DNA of 64,000 nt, taken from Halopelagius longus (GTDB lineage Archaea > Halobacteriota > Halobacteria > Halobacteriales > Haloferacaceae). Each line of letters starts with the position of its first letter. The first letter of the stretch is position 1. Made by a program: the position numbers and the translations under genes. This document shows, piece by piece, positions 1-8,137 of the stretch. The stretch spans positions 744,001 to 808,000 of the forward strand of contig NZ_FNKQ01000002.1 in NCBI RefSeq assembly GCF_900100875.1, read 5' to 3'. The notes beneath the pieces were generated by a model. That model saw nothing but the letters and a program-made list of their open reading frames with translations, ran no database searches and was not told the origin of the DNA.

Positions 1-142
1 CCGGGAACTCCTCCATGACGACCGTGGGTATGCTGTTGAGACCGCTCCCGTATCGCCTCAGCATCCGGTACGAGACGACTTCGAGCGCGGCTATCGCGGC
101 GACGACGACGGCGGCCTTCGCTTTCGTTCGCCACCCGCTCAT
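1..142 (-). CDS. Partial N-terminus of an unrecognised membrane-anchored protein
   Basis: An open frame on the minus strand begins with ATG at 142 and runs off the left edge, giving 47 codons. It starts MSGWRTKAKA and continues with an Ala/Val-rich hydrophobic stretch (about residues 10-22) after two lysines, which looks like a membrane anchor or uncleaved signal. A weak A/T-rich stretch (around 160-175) lies upstream. The family cannot be recognised from this fragment. The codon use (GCC, GTC, GCG) is like that of the neighbours, which supports a real gene. Confidence 0.55.
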   Translation of the reverse strand, partial: MSGWRTKAKAAVVVAAIAALEVVSYRMLRRYGSGLNSIPTVVMEEFP

Positions 143-317
143 ACTCCGTCAGTAGGATTCTTGACGGTAAATAACTAGGTTCGTCGGGTTCGGCGCGAAG
201 GGCGGAGCGGGGACGGCGGGAGACTGCGGCGGTCGCTCCGTCTCGTTCGGAGCGCTCACGGAAGGGGCGGACGCCCGGCGGTCGAACCGGAGAGAAGAAA
301 TCGAAGGGAAGCGCCGC

Positions 318-1646
318 TTACGCGGTCGGCTTCTCGGTGCCCGTGGCGTCGGACTCGTCCGAGGAGAGCCACTCGGTGGCGATTTCGGCCTCGTTCTGGA
401 CGAGGAACGCGCGGTCGTCGGTGTACTCGGCGGCCGCCTGCAACGCCTCGTCGGTCCCGATTTGGCGAAGCGCCCACGCCGCGGCGGCGCGGACGTTGTT
501 GCTTCCGTCGTTTTCGAGGGAGTCGGTCAGCGGTTTCACCGCGCGCGTGTCGCCGATGAGGCCGAGGGCGCGCGCGGCCAACGGCCGCACGGTGTCGTTC
601 TCCATCTCGAGTTTGTCGGCGAGCGCCTGCGTCGCCTCCGGCGAGCCGATTTCGCCGAGGGCCTTGAACGTCACCTTCTGAAGCTGAGGGTCGGAGTCGG
701 CGTCGACGTACTCCACGAGGGTTTCGACGGCCTCCTCCGCGCCGCTCCCCATCTTTCCGAGCGCTTTGATGGCGTCTTTGTCGCGGCGTTGGGCGAGTTG
801 GTGCATCTCGTCGAACGCCTCGGGGTCGCCGAGTCGGATGAGCGCCTCCATGCAGTGTCTCTCCATGAAGTCCGACTGGAGGCTGTCCTTCGCGAGCAGA
901 ATCATGTCCACGCGGCCGCGCTTCTCCCACTCCTTGAGTGCGGCCCACTCCGGCGGGTAGTCCTTGTAGTGGCCGAGAACGTCGTAGTAGCCCTGCGCTT
1001 CGAGCTTCTCGTTCGTCTCTAAGTCGTCCCACTCCTGGGACTCTTCGAGGCCGGATTCGAGTTCGTCGGTCGCCTCGAGAAGCGACGCGATGGTCTCCTC
1101 GTCGTCGTCGGCGTCGAGGTTCGCGCCTTCGACGGCGGCGATGGCCTCGTCTAAGGCCGCGGTGAGGTCCTCCTCGTCGGTTCCGTCGACGGAGACGGAC
1201 GCGCCGAGAATCTCGTTGACGTCGGCGGCGAACGACTCGACGGGACCGACGATTTCGTCCGCGCCGCGTTCAGTCCAGCGGGTGTCGGAAATCTTCGACT
1301 GCGCGGACTCGATATCCTCGACGACGTCTTCGCCGTAGGGGCCGCGCTTCTCCTCAAGTTCGTCGCGAAGGTCCGAGAGGGTCGACTCCAGTTCCTCGCG
1401 GGGGTCTTCGGCGTCCTCGTCGTCTTCGCCGGGTTCCGGGAACTCGGCCGCATCGAAGTCGGACTCGATGTCGTCGAGTCTCGCCTCCACGTCGTCGAGG
1501 TCGGACTCGGTTTCGGCGGCTTCGAGTTCCACGCGCGCCTCTTCGAGGCGCGTCTCCAGAGACTCGGGCGTGATGGCTACCGACTCGTCGGTATCTTCCG
1601 CTCCGGACGATTCTTCGGCGGGCGTCTCGTCGTCCCCGTCGCTCAT
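318..1646 (-). CDS. HEAT-repeat protein with acidic coiled-coil N-terminal half
   Basis: The protein has 442 residues. Residues 1 to about 220 are extremely acidic and helical, with runs of Glu and Asp and heptad-like spacing, so they probably form a coiled coil or flexible region. From about residue 285 to 425 there are four or more HEAT-like helical repeats with the recurring pattern A-L-G-x-I-G, as in PBS-lyase HEAT-like proteins, which are protein-protein interaction scaffolds. The ATG at 1646 (MSDGDDE) was preferred over an upstream in-frame ATG at 1700 because the extra 18 residues are basic and unlike the acidic start. The partner is unknown. It is monocistronic as far as can be seen. 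Confidence 0.85.
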   Translation of the reverse strand: MSDGDDETPAEESSGAEDTDESVAITPESLETRLEEARVELEAAETESDLDDVEARLDDIESDFDAAEFPEPGEDDEDAEDPREELESTLSDLRDELEEKRGPYGEDVVEDIESAQSKISDTRWTERGADEIVGPVESFAADVNEILGASVSVDGTDEEDLTAALDEAIAAVEGANLDADDDEETIASLLEATDELESGLEESQEWDDLETNEKLEAQGYYDVLGHYKDYPPEWAALKEWEKRGRVDMILLAKDSLQSDFMERHCMEALIRLGDPEAFDEMHQLAQRRDKDAIKALGKMGSGAEEAVETLVEYVDADSDPQLQKVTFKALGEIGSPEATQALADKLEMENDTVRPLAARALGLIGDTRAVKPLTDSLENDGSNNVRAAAAWALRQIGTDEALQAAAEYTDDRAFLVQNEAEIATEWLSSDESDATGTEKPTA

Positions 1647-2001
1647 ATGCGAGAACTCGGAGCGTGTACGAAAAGAGCGTTTCCCTTCGGATTTCGTCAC
1701 CGGCCCGAAGGCGAAGACGCTCAGGGGGCTGTGCCGACCGACGCCCTACCCATCGCCGCGGGCCATGACACGGTCCCGCGACGGACGCAATCGGTCGTAC
1801 GCTGGCGGTGAGTACTGTGACGGATGCTGACAGCCAGCGGTCTCGCTTGGTCGAGGACGCACTTGACGCTACCGCGGCGCTTCAGCGGATGCGGCGATAC
1901 GTCACGAAGTGAGAGTGTGTCCTCAGCGTACGAAAGTTCGCACGTCCGGCCGAGAACGTCCGCTCGGCGTCGTTACGACGCGGTTCGCCCGGCGCGCCTC
2001 G
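1647..2001. other. Intergenic stretch with no recognised gene
   Basis: This stretch of about 355 bases separates the divergently placed HEAT gene from a small minus-strand gene. Apart from a weak 31-codon candidate at 1817-1912, I see no protein with a recognisable family. Longer open frames here have arginine-rich shadow composition. Confidence 0.5.
1817..1912 (+). CDS. Possible 31-residue acidic small protein
   Basis: A GTG-initiated frame encodes 31 residues (starting TDADSQRSRL after the initiator and ending RRYVTK) before TGA. The composition (Asp/Glu early, amphipathic helix, few Arg/Pro) is more like a haloarchaeal protein than the shadow frames around it. No clear TATA box sits at the expected distance. 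It has no recognisable family and may be chance. Confidence 0.2.
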   Translation: MTDADSQRSRLVEDALDATAALQRMRRYVTK

Positions 2002-2169
2002 CTACCGTTCGATGGAGGTGACGGCGTCCGCGGAGATTGCTATCCACCCGTCCGCGTTCCCCCGTTCGGAGAAGACAGTCCGGTCCGGAGACGTCTGGTG
2101 CGCGAAGACGGTGGCGTTCGATTCGTCGGGACCGCTGGCGCCCGAGTCCCGAGCGTCCGTAGGTTCCAT
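2002..2169 (-). CDS. Small haloarchaeal protein, DUF7331-like (55 aa)
   Basis: The minus-strand frame from ATG 2169 to TAG 2002 gives 55 residues, acidic at the N-terminus and ending with a pattern of aromatic/hydrophobic residues around G-W-I-A-I-S-A-D-A-V. Small proteins with a terminal W-[IL]-x-S-D-x-x-V motif are widespread in haloarchaea (DUF7331 type as I remember it), so this is likely the same kind. The function is unknown. The sequence TAAATCAATACG, an A/T-rich patch on the minus strand at about 2203-2214, lies at a distance that could hold the promoter. It is shorter than usual ORF-calling limits. Confidence 0.5.
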   Translation of the reverse strand: MEPTDARDSGASGPDESNATVFAHQTSPDRTVFSERGNADGWIAISADAVTSIER

Positions 2170-2303
2170 GAGGGAGCGATACGGACGCGCCGGTATGAGC
2201 GTATTGATTTAGAAACGGTCGCGGAATCTGTCGAGTACCCGTCAACACCACGCGAAGTTCCGGGTTCGGTAGGGGTTTTGGCCCGCCGCCCGAACGACCG
2301 ACG

Positions 2304-3392
2304 ATGACCGATTCGCTGTTCACGCCGTTGACGCTCCGAGGGACGGAACTGCCGAACCGGGTGATGGTGTCTCCGATGTGTCAGTACTCCGCGGAAGACG
2401 GACTGGTGAGCGACTGGCACCTCGTCCACCTCGGCAGTCGCGCCGTCGGCGGCGCGGGCGTCGTGATGACGGAGGCCACCGCGGTGTCGCCGCGCGGCCG
2501 CATCTCGCCCGGCGACGTGGGTATCTGGTCCGACGAACACGCCGACGAACTCGCGCGCATCGCGGACTTCGTGCGGTCGCAGGGGAGCGTTCCCGCGATT
2601 CAACTCGCGCACGCCGGCCGCAAAGCCAGCAAGCGACCGCCGTGGGAGGGGTCGGCCCCGATTCCGGAGGAGGAAGGCGGGTGGGAGGTCCTCGCGCCGA
2701 GCGACGATCCCTACCCCTACGAGGAGGGTGAGGCCCCCGAGACGCGGGCGATGACCGAAGGCGACATCGACGCCGTACTCGACCAGTTCCGCGCGGCGGC
2801 CGAACGCGCACTCGACGCCGGATTCGAGATAGCCGAGGTGCACGCCGCCCACGGCTACCTCCTCCACGAGTTCCTCTCGCCGGTGACGAACCACCGCGAC
2901 GACGAGTACGGCGGGTCGTTCGAGAACCGCACCCGCCTCGTCCGCGAGGTGACCGAAACCGTCCGCGACGTCTGGCCGGACGAAAAACCCGTCTTCGTGC
3001 GCATCTCCGCGACGGACTGGTTGCCGGACCGCGACTCCTGGGACCTCGAACAGTCGGCGCGCCTCGCTCCCCTCCTCGCGGAGGCGGGCGCGGACCTCAT
3101 CGACGTGAGTTCCGGCGGCACCCACCCCGACCAGCAGATTCCGCACGCGGGGCCGGGTTATCAGGTGCCCTACGCCGAACGCGTCAAGGAGGCGACGGAC
3201 GCCGCCGTCGGTGCCGTCGGCGGCATCACCGAACCCGAACACGCCGACGCGATAGTTCGGAACGGGCGCGCCGACCTCGCCATCGTCGGGCGGGAACACC
3301 TCCGGAACCCCTACTTCACGCTGGAGGCGGCCCACGAACTCGGCGAGGATATCGAGTGGCCCGTGCAGTACCACCGCGGCACGTTCGACTGA
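2304..3392 (+). CDS. NADH:flavin oxidoreductase, old yellow enzyme (YqjM class)
   Basis: An FMN-dependent ene-reductase of 362 residues, the normal length. The N-terminus has N-R-V-M-V-S-P-M-C-Q-Y-S, in which the Cys aligns with the redox-tuning Cys of YqjM-type enzymes. The substrate- and FMN-binding H-A-A-H-G-Y-L-L-H-E-F-L-S-P motif follows at about residues 180-195, then the conserved D-E-Y-G-G-S-x-E-N-R. The protein reduces activated C=C bonds of enals, enones or quinones with NAD(P)H. The physiological substrate is unknown. It stands alone, with the next gene on the same strand 76 bases away. Confidence 0.93.
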   Translation: MTDSLFTPLTLRGTELPNRVMVSPMCQYSAEDGLVSDWHLVHLGSRAVGGAGVVMTEATAVSPRGRISPGDVGIWSDEHADELARIADFVRSQGSVPAIQLAHAGRKASKRPPWEGSAPIPEEEGGWEVLAPSDDPYPYEEGEAPETRAMTEGDIDAVLDQFRAAAERALDAGFEIAEVHAAHGYLLHEFLSPVTNHRDDEYGGSFENRTRLVREVTETVRDVWPDEKPVFVRISATDWLPDRDSWDLEQSARLAPLLAEAGADLIDVSSGGTHPDQQIPHAGPGYQVPYAERVKEATDAAVGAVGGITEPEHADAIVRNGRADLAIVGREHLRNPYFTLEAAHELGEDIEWPVQYHRGTFD

Positions 3393-3468
3393 CCGGCGGT
3401 ATCCACGGGCGGGTCGAGACCGCCCGACCGGGCACCCCTTTTTCTCCGTCCGCGCCGAAGGGCGAACC

Positions 3469-4545
3469 ATGAGTCCACGACGCGACGACCGCGACGACGG
3501 CCGCGACGACGAGCAACTCGCGGACCTCCTCTCGGACCTCGAATCGACGCTCGGGGACCTCCGCCGGGAACTCGACGCGCGGGACGGGCGAGGACCGACA
3601 GACCGCGAACGCGACCGGTACGGCTACCGGCCGCCGGAACGGGGCGAGGAAGCCCAAGACGGCGAGCGACGACCCGAGAGTCCCCGGCGCGGACGGCGCG
3701 GGCGGCGCAGGGAGTCGCCGCTTCCGCGCCCGCCGAGCGTCGGCGAACTCCTGCGCTTCACCGAGGAGTACACCATCCCCACGGTCATCGCCACCTTGGA
3801 GGCGACGATTCGGTCGCTCGAACTCCTGCGGCGCGCCCTCAGACTCGCGGACCCGGGGCGGTCGGCGTTCGGCGACGCCGACGGACGGGGTCCGTCGGGC
3901 CGCCGAGGTTTCCTCGGCGACGCCCGCGAGGGCGACCGGACGACGGTGGACAGACTCGCGCGGAGTCGGATGGGTCGGGACGCCCTCGACGGCCTGGACG
4001 CCGCGCTCTCGGAGATGCGAACCGCGCTCTCGGAGGCCGACCTCCCCGAGGACGAGGAGTCCCGCTCCGTGCTCGAAGACGCGCGCGGACTCGTCGCCGA
4101 GATAGAGGCGCGCATCGACGAGGCGGAACGGCGGCGACGCGACGCCGACGGGGAAGACGGACGCGACGCGACCCGTCGGGACGCCAGAGAGGACCGAGGG
4201 GACCGAACGCGCGGGCGGAGCGAGTCGGTGACCATAGACGTGACCGACGCCGAGGCGGACGACGGCGAGACGGACGACGAGGACGCGGCGGGCGCGGAAC
4301 CCGAAGACGACACGCCGCAGGTGGACGTGGAGGCGGAACTGGAGTCGATAAAGCGGGAGGTTCGCGGCGGGGCGGCCTCGCCCGAGGCGTCGGACGCGGA
4401 ACCGCCGAGAGGCGACGAGGACGGGGAAGCGGACGCCGACGCGGAAGGCGAGGCGTCCGCCGGAGACGCCACGGAGGACGGCGACGACAGCAACGGCGAC
4501 GACGACAACACCGCCGATAGCGACGACGGCGACGAGAAGCGGTGA
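3469..4545 (+). CDS. Haloarchaeal acidic protein of unknown function (DUF7547-like)
   Basis: The protein has 358 residues with three parts. An N-terminal helical segment (about 15-40, ADLLSDLESTLGDLRREL) is followed by an Arg-rich linker. A conserved core (about 85-130) includes a mostly hydrophobic helix pair around F-T-E-E-Y-T-I-P-T-V-I-A and L-E-L-L-R-R-A-L-R. A very acidic, low-complexity C-terminus runs from about 230. This organisation matches a conserved haloarchaeal family (DUF7547 from memory, not checked). No catalytic motif is visible. A short T-rich stretch (CCTTTTTC, 3436-3443) about 30 bases upstream could be the TATA element. Confidence 0.75.
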   Translation: MSPRRDDRDDGRDDEQLADLLSDLESTLGDLRRELDARDGRGPTDRERDRYGYRPPERGEEAQDGERRPESPRRGRRGRRRESPLPRPPSVGELLRFTEEYTIPTVIATLEATIRSLELLRRALRLADPGRSAFGDADGRGPSGRRGFLGDAREGDRTTVDRLARSRMGRDALDGLDAALSEMRTALSEADLPEDEESRSVLEDARGLVAEIEARIDEAERRRRDADGEDGRDATRRDAREDRGDRTRGRSESVTIDVTDAEADDGETDDEDAAGAEPEDDTPQVDVEAELESIKREVRGGAASPEASDAEPPRGDEDGEADADAEGEASAGDATEDGDDSNGDDDNTADSDDGDEKR

Positions 4546-4633
4546 AGACGCTCGACCCGTCCCGTCGCGGCGGCAGTTTCTCGGGAGAAACCGCCCGCGC
4601 GGATTTAGGTTCGCGGCCCGCCTCTCTTCGTCC

Positions 4634-5098
4634 ATGACCGAGACGCGACCCGACGACGAGGCGCGGCGGCGACGGTGGCACGAACTCCACGACGCCCTCT
4701 CGGGGAAGTGGACGTTCCACGTGCTCCGACTCCTCGACGAGGAGGACGCGGGGTTCAACGAACTGAAGCGCCGCCTCGGGGGGAGCACCGAGGGAACCTC
4801 GGCGGGTTGCCGGACGCGGTCCGGCGGTATCACGGCGAAGACGCTCTCGGAGCGACTGCGCGAACTCCGCCGCCTCGGGGCCGTCGAACGCGAGGTTCGA
4901 CCCACCTCGCCGCCGACGACGACGTACTCGCTGACCCCTCGGGGACGGCGGTTCGCCGGCCTCCTCCGGGAGATGGAGTCGATGGTCGATATCGTCCCGT
5001 GCGACCCCTGCGGAGGCGGCCCCTGCGAGGGCGAGGAGTGCGACGTGGCGACGGTGGACGAACGGGCGACGGCGGCGGCCCTCGGCGACCTCTGTTAG
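4634..5098 (+). CDS. HxlR-type winged-helix transcriptional regulator with Cys cluster
   Basis: A 154-residue DNA-binding protein. Residues 15-105 form an HxlR-like winged helix: L-S-G-K-W-T-F-H-V-L-R-L-L, then F-N-E-L-K-R-R-L-G-G, then the recognition helix after an extra glycine/arginine-rich insert (S-A-G-C-R-T-R-S-G-G), and T-A-K-T-L-S-E-R-L-R-E-L. The C-terminus carries four cysteines (C-D-P-C, then C-E-G-E-E-C), a plausible metal or redox site, and there is another Cys in the insert. HxlR proteins usually respond to redox or aldehyde stress. The gene is convergent with the TenA-like gene and their stop codons overlap. Confidence 0.85.
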   Translation: MTETRPDDEARRRRWHELHDALSGKWTFHVLRLLDEEDAGFNELKRRLGGSTEGTSAGCRTRSGGITAKTLSERLRELRRLGAVEREVRPTSPPTTTYSLTPRGRRFAGLLREMESMVDIVPCDPCGGGPCEGEECDVATVDERATAAALGDLC

Positions 5099-5820
5099 TA
5101 CTGGGCGGTCCCGTCGTCGTACGCCGACTCGAAGAACGCGACTTCTAACTCGACGGTTCGGCGGAAGAGGCGTTCGAGTCGCCGCCGACGGCGGGACGAG
5201 GCGGCCTCGCCCTCCCGGTCGAGTTCCGCGCGCAACCACGCGACGAACGCCTCGAACTCCTCGTTCGCGTGGAGGTCGATCCACTCCGCGAGGTAGAACC
5301 GCGAGGGCGACTCGTCGCGGACGGCGTCGGCCCACGCCAGATACACCCACTCGGCGGGCACGAGGACGGCGAGGGCCTCCGCGTACCCGCCTTCCGTCCC
5401 GGCCCGGCGCAACAGGTCCTCGAAGGCCCGCGTCGTCTTCGTCGTCGTCGGGTCGGCGTACGCCGACTCGGGGACGCCGAGGGCCTCGAAGGACCGCTCG
5501 AAGTAGTCGTTCTCCTCGGCGGTGAGCGTCCCGAGGAACTCCGCGAGTCGTCCCTTCGACGCCATCGTCGGCGCGTCGCCGACTGCGTGGCCGAACGTAC
5601 CGACGAGCGTTTCGAGGAAGGCGTAGTCCTGCAGCAAGTACCGCCGAAACGCGTCGTCGTCGAGTTCGTCGCTTCCCAGTTCTCGCGTGAACCGGTGCCC
5701 CGTCGCGTCCGACCACGCCGGTTCCGCGCGTTCGCGGAGCCAATCGGTGAACCGTGCCTCTTCGCGCGCCTCGGCGTACGCGTCGTAGGTGTCGGGGACG
5801 TTTCCGCCGTCGGTGTACAT
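5095..5820 (-). CDS. tenA: TenA/thiaminase II-like protein (TenA_E type)
   Basis: A 241-residue all-helical TenA-family protein. Thiaminase II and TenA-like enzymes salvage the pyrimidine moiety of degraded thiamin (thiazole and pyrimidine precursors) in the cytosol. The conserved F-x-R-Y-L-L-Q-D-Y-x-F-L motif is at about residues 62-73, and Y-A-E-A-L-A-V-L-V-P-A-E-W-V-Y-L-x-W-A is at about 147-165. The position of the catalytic Cys of the TenA_C class is not Cys here, and no Cys occurs in the protein, which fits the TenA_E class that uses a Glu. ATG 5820 was chosen because a TATA-like element lies 30 bases upstream. Confidence 0.85.
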   Translation of the reverse strand: MYTDGGNVPDTYDAYAEAREEARFTDWLRERAEPAWSDATGHRFTRELGSDELDDDAFRRYLLQDYAFLETLVGTFGHAVGDAPTMASKGRLAEFLGTLTAEENDYFERSFEALGVPESAYADPTTTKTTRAFEDLLRRAGTEGGYAEALAVLVPAEWVYLAWADAVRDESPSRFYLAEWIDLHANEEFEAFVAWLRAELDREGEAASSRRRRRLERLFRRTVELEVAFFESAYDDGTAQY

Positions 5821-5848
5821 CACGTTCTCCCGTGGGCGCTTCGGGAAG

Positions 5849-5856
5849 GTATAAGT
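5849..5856 (-). promoter_or_regulatory. TATA box of the tenA-like gene
   Basis: The minus strand reads CTTATACC here, about 30 bases before the ATG at 5820. This spacing is usual for a leaderless haloarchaeal transcript. Confidence 0.55.
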
Positions 5857-5891
5857 TGGTGGTACTACCAGATTGTCGGCCCTCGCTCCGC

Positions 5892-6785
5892 CTACTGTAC
5901 CTCCGAACTCGACGCGCTGTTGAGGAAGTAGACTGCGACGGCGCCGAGAACCACGTCGAGGGCGGACAGAACGGCGAGGGCGGGGACGAGCGTGTTCCAC
6001 ATGCCGCCGAAGGCGGTCACCTCGATAACGGTCATCACGTCCTGTCCGAGCATCAGTGCGCGCGCGGCGTCCACGCCGTAGGTGATGGGGTTGAGGGCGG
6101 CGAACGTCTGGACCCATCCCGGAAGGATTTCGAGGGGGAGGAAGGCGCTCGAGAGGAACAGAAGCGGGAACTGAAGCAGGTTCACGCCGATGATTGTGGA
6201 CTCTTGGTCGCGCGTGACGAGCGCCATGACGTTCGAGAACGCCGTGAACCACACGGAGAAGACGATGCCGACGCCGACGATGCCGACTGCGCCGAGGACG
6301 CCCGTGGCGACGTACTCGCCGGGCGACGCGCCCGTGTCGAGAAAGAGGAGGACGTACCCGAGGACGAGGATGATGGACGTTTGGACGACGATGCGGAGCA
6401 CCTCCGAGAGCGACTTCCCGAGGAACACCGCCGCGCGGTGCATCGGCGAGACGAGCACCTTCTCGAACATGCCGTTCTCGATGTCCTCGACGAGGCCGAT
6501 TCCGGACGTGGTGGCGGCGATGAGCGACGTCTGGACGACGATGGCCGGCACGAGGTAGGTGACGTAACTCACCTCCGTCCCGACGCTCTGGCTTATCGCT
6601 CCGCCCGTAATCTGCCCGAACACTTGGGTGAAGAGCACGAGGAAGATTATCGGGTTCAGAAGGGAGACGGTCATCACGAACGGGTTGCGGGTGGTCTTCA
6701 GCACCCACCGCTTCAGATTTATCCACGTGTCCCGGAGGAAGCCGTTTCCGGTCGCTTTCCGCCGCGTCCCCGCGTCGGCGCTCAT
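5892..6785 (-). CDS. ABC-2 type transport permease (DrrB-like)
   Basis: A 297-residue inner-membrane permease with about six transmembrane helices, the first at roughly residues 45-65 after a short cytoplasmic start. It has the ABC-2 signature region with F-L-S-S-A-F-L-P-L-E-x-L-P-x-W-V and N-P-I-T-Y-G-V-D-A-A-R typical of DrrB/ABC2 membrane proteins. ATG 6785 overlaps the stop of the ATPase gene by four bases (ATGA), so the pair is translationally coupled and forms an exporter. The substrate (a drug, lipid or polysaccharide) cannot be told from sequence. Confidence 0.9.
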   Translation of the reverse strand: MSADAGTRRKATGNGFLRDTWINLKRWVLKTTRNPFVMTVSLLNPIIFLVLFTQVFGQITGGAISQSVGTEVSYVTYLVPAIVVQTSLIAATTSGIGLVEDIENGMFEKVLVSPMHRAAVFLGKSLSEVLRIVVQTSIILVLGYVLLFLDTGASPGEYVATGVLGAVGIVGVGIVFSVWFTAFSNVMALVTRDQESTIIGVNLLQFPLLFLSSAFLPLEILPGWVQTFAALNPITYGVDAARALMLGQDVMTVIEVTAFGGMWNTLVPALAVLSALDVVLGAVAVYFLNSASSSEVQ

Positions 6786-7780
6786 TCGACCACCTCCGCC
6801 ACCGCGGCGTCCTCCTCGCCGTCGTCCGCCTCGTCGAGGCCTTCGCCGGTGATTTCGAGGAACACGTCGTCCAGCGTCGGGTCGCGGACGTTGAATCCGA
6901 CGACGGTGAACCCCGCTTCGCTCAACGCGACGAGGAGGTCGGTCCCGCGGCGTCGGGCCTCCGCCGACCGGACGGTGATTCCTTCCTCGGTGGTTTCGAC
7001 GGGCGCGTCGTCGAATATCTCCGACTCGACCGCCACCTCGCGGGCGCGTTCGAGGGTGTCGGCGTCGGGATCCTCGAACTCGATTTCGAGCACCGCGCCG
7101 CCGACGCGGGACTTGAGTTCGGCGGGCGACCCCGAGGCGACGATGGTCCCGCCCCGGATGACGCTGATTCGCTCGCACAGTTGGTCGGCCTCTTCGAGGT
7201 ACTGGGTCGTGAGGAAGACGGTCGTCCCGCGGTCGTTTATCCGGCGGAAGTAGTCCCACAGGCGGTTGCGCGCCTTCGGGTCCAGTCCCGTCGTCGGTTC
7301 GTCCAAGAAGACGATGGGCGGTTCGTGGACGAGTGCGGTGGCGACGTCGAGACGCTTCTTCATCCCGCCGGAGAAGTCCTTCGCGCGCTTGTCCGCCACG
7401 TCCGCGAGGTCGACGAGTTCGAGCAGGTCGTCGATTCGGTCGCCGCGGTCGTTCGGCGAGACGCCGTACGCCTCGCAGGCGAAGCGGATGTTCTCCCGCG
7501 GCGTCAGTTCGGGGTCGATGCTCGTCTCTTGGGCCATGTAGCCGATGGACTCCCGCACCGCGCGCGACTCCGTCTCGACGTCGTACCCGTTGACGGTGAC
7601 GCTCCCGCCCGTCGGTTTCAGGAGCGTCGACAGCACCTTGATGGTCGTCGTCTTCCCGGCCCCGTTCGCGCCGAGGAAGCCGAAGAACTCCCCCTCCGGG
7701 ATTTCGAGCGTCACGTCCCGAACGGCCTCCGTCCCGTCTGCGTACGTCAACTGGACGTGTTGCGCGTCGATTGCGTTCAC
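6782..7780 (-). CDS. ABC transporter ATP-binding protein (DrrA-like)
   Basis: A 332-residue ATPase of the DrrA/daunorubicin-resistance type. Walker A (G-A-N-G-A-G-K-T-T-T) is at about residues 40-48, the signature F-S-G-G-M-K-K-R is at about 136, and Walker B (I-V-F-L-D-E-P-T-T-G-L-D) is at about 155. The C-terminal extension (about 220-332) is usual for exporter ATPases of this class. The frame is open to an ATG at 7807, but the GTG at 7780 (start V-N-A-I-D-A) sits about 26-38 bases after an AT-rich TATA-like run at 7806-7818 and matches the usual family start, so it is preferred. It is the first gene of a two-gene operon. Confidence 0.9.
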   Translation of the reverse strand: MNAIDAQHVQLTYADGTEAVRDVTLEIPEGEFFGFLGANGAGKTTTIKVLSTLLKPTGGSVTVNGYDVETESRAVRESIGYMAQETSIDPELTPRENIRFACEAYGVSPNDRGDRIDDLLELVDLADVADKRAKDFSGGMKKRLDVATALVHEPPIVFLDEPTTGLDPKARNRLWDYFRRINDRGTTVFLTTQYLEEADQLCERISVIRGGTIVASGSPAELKSRVGGAVLEIEFEDPDADTLERAREVAVESEIFDDAPVETTEEGITVRSAEARRRGTDLLVALSEAGFTVVGFNVRDPTLDDVFLEITGEGLDEADDGEEDAAVAEVVE

Positions 7781-8137
7781 GGGTTCGAAGAGGAAGTGAC
7801 AACGCATATACCTTATTTCGACGTGGCGGCGACTCGGCCCGGACTCGACGAGTACCGTCGCTCGCGTCTCAGCGTCGAGATTCTCGGGGGGCGACCGACC
7901 CGGTCACTCGCGGAGTTTCCGTCCGGTCCCGTCTATCGCCAGCGTGAGGACGAAAAACAGAACGCGACGACGAGGGGATTTTGCCACGACTCGATGCCCC
8001 GGACGTACTGCCACCGGAACAGGACGAGAAAGACGAGGAGGGCCTGTCCGACCCGCACTTTCGCGGAACGGCCGTCGGTTCCCTGCGCGGTTGGGGACTT
8101 CGGGCGTATCGAGTCCCCGGTTCGGTCGGCGGAGCGG
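7781..8137. other. Intergenic stretch holding a TATA-like run and a broken small gene
   Basis: This region of about 357 bases lies between the ABC ATPase and the DUF35 gene. It contains the A/T-rich promoter element of the ABC operon (around 7806-7818) and the frameshifted small membrane-protein reading frame described separately. I see nothing else that looks coding. Confidence 0.6.
7904..8058 (-). pseudogene. Small membrane protein gene interrupted by a one-base frameshift
   Basis: On the minus strand a frame starting at GTG 8058 encodes a strongly hydrophobic helix with G-Q-A-L-L-V-F-L-V-L-F-R-W-Q-Y-V-R-G and then W-Q-N-P-L-V-V-A-F-C-F. It then stops early in a run of five T. If one more T were present in that run (7953-7957), the frame would continue as F-V-L-T-L-A-I-D-G-T-G-R-K-L-R-E and end in TGA at 7904, giving a 51-residue protein with two hydrophobic segments. 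The continuation looks coding by its composition. This may be a true pseudogene, a sequencing error, or slippage. The GTG start is the least certain part. Confidence 0.5.

Noticed and set aside
2040-3470. Long minus-strand open frame of 476 codons over the old yellow enzyme gene
   Set aside because: It is antisense to a clear enzyme and has shadow composition (Arg/Gly/Val-rich, no motifs).
3839-5743. Long minus-strand frame of 634 codons
   Set aside because: It overlaps the acidic protein, the regulator and TenA-like gene in the wrong frame; the Arg/Pro-rich composition marks a GC-driven shadow.
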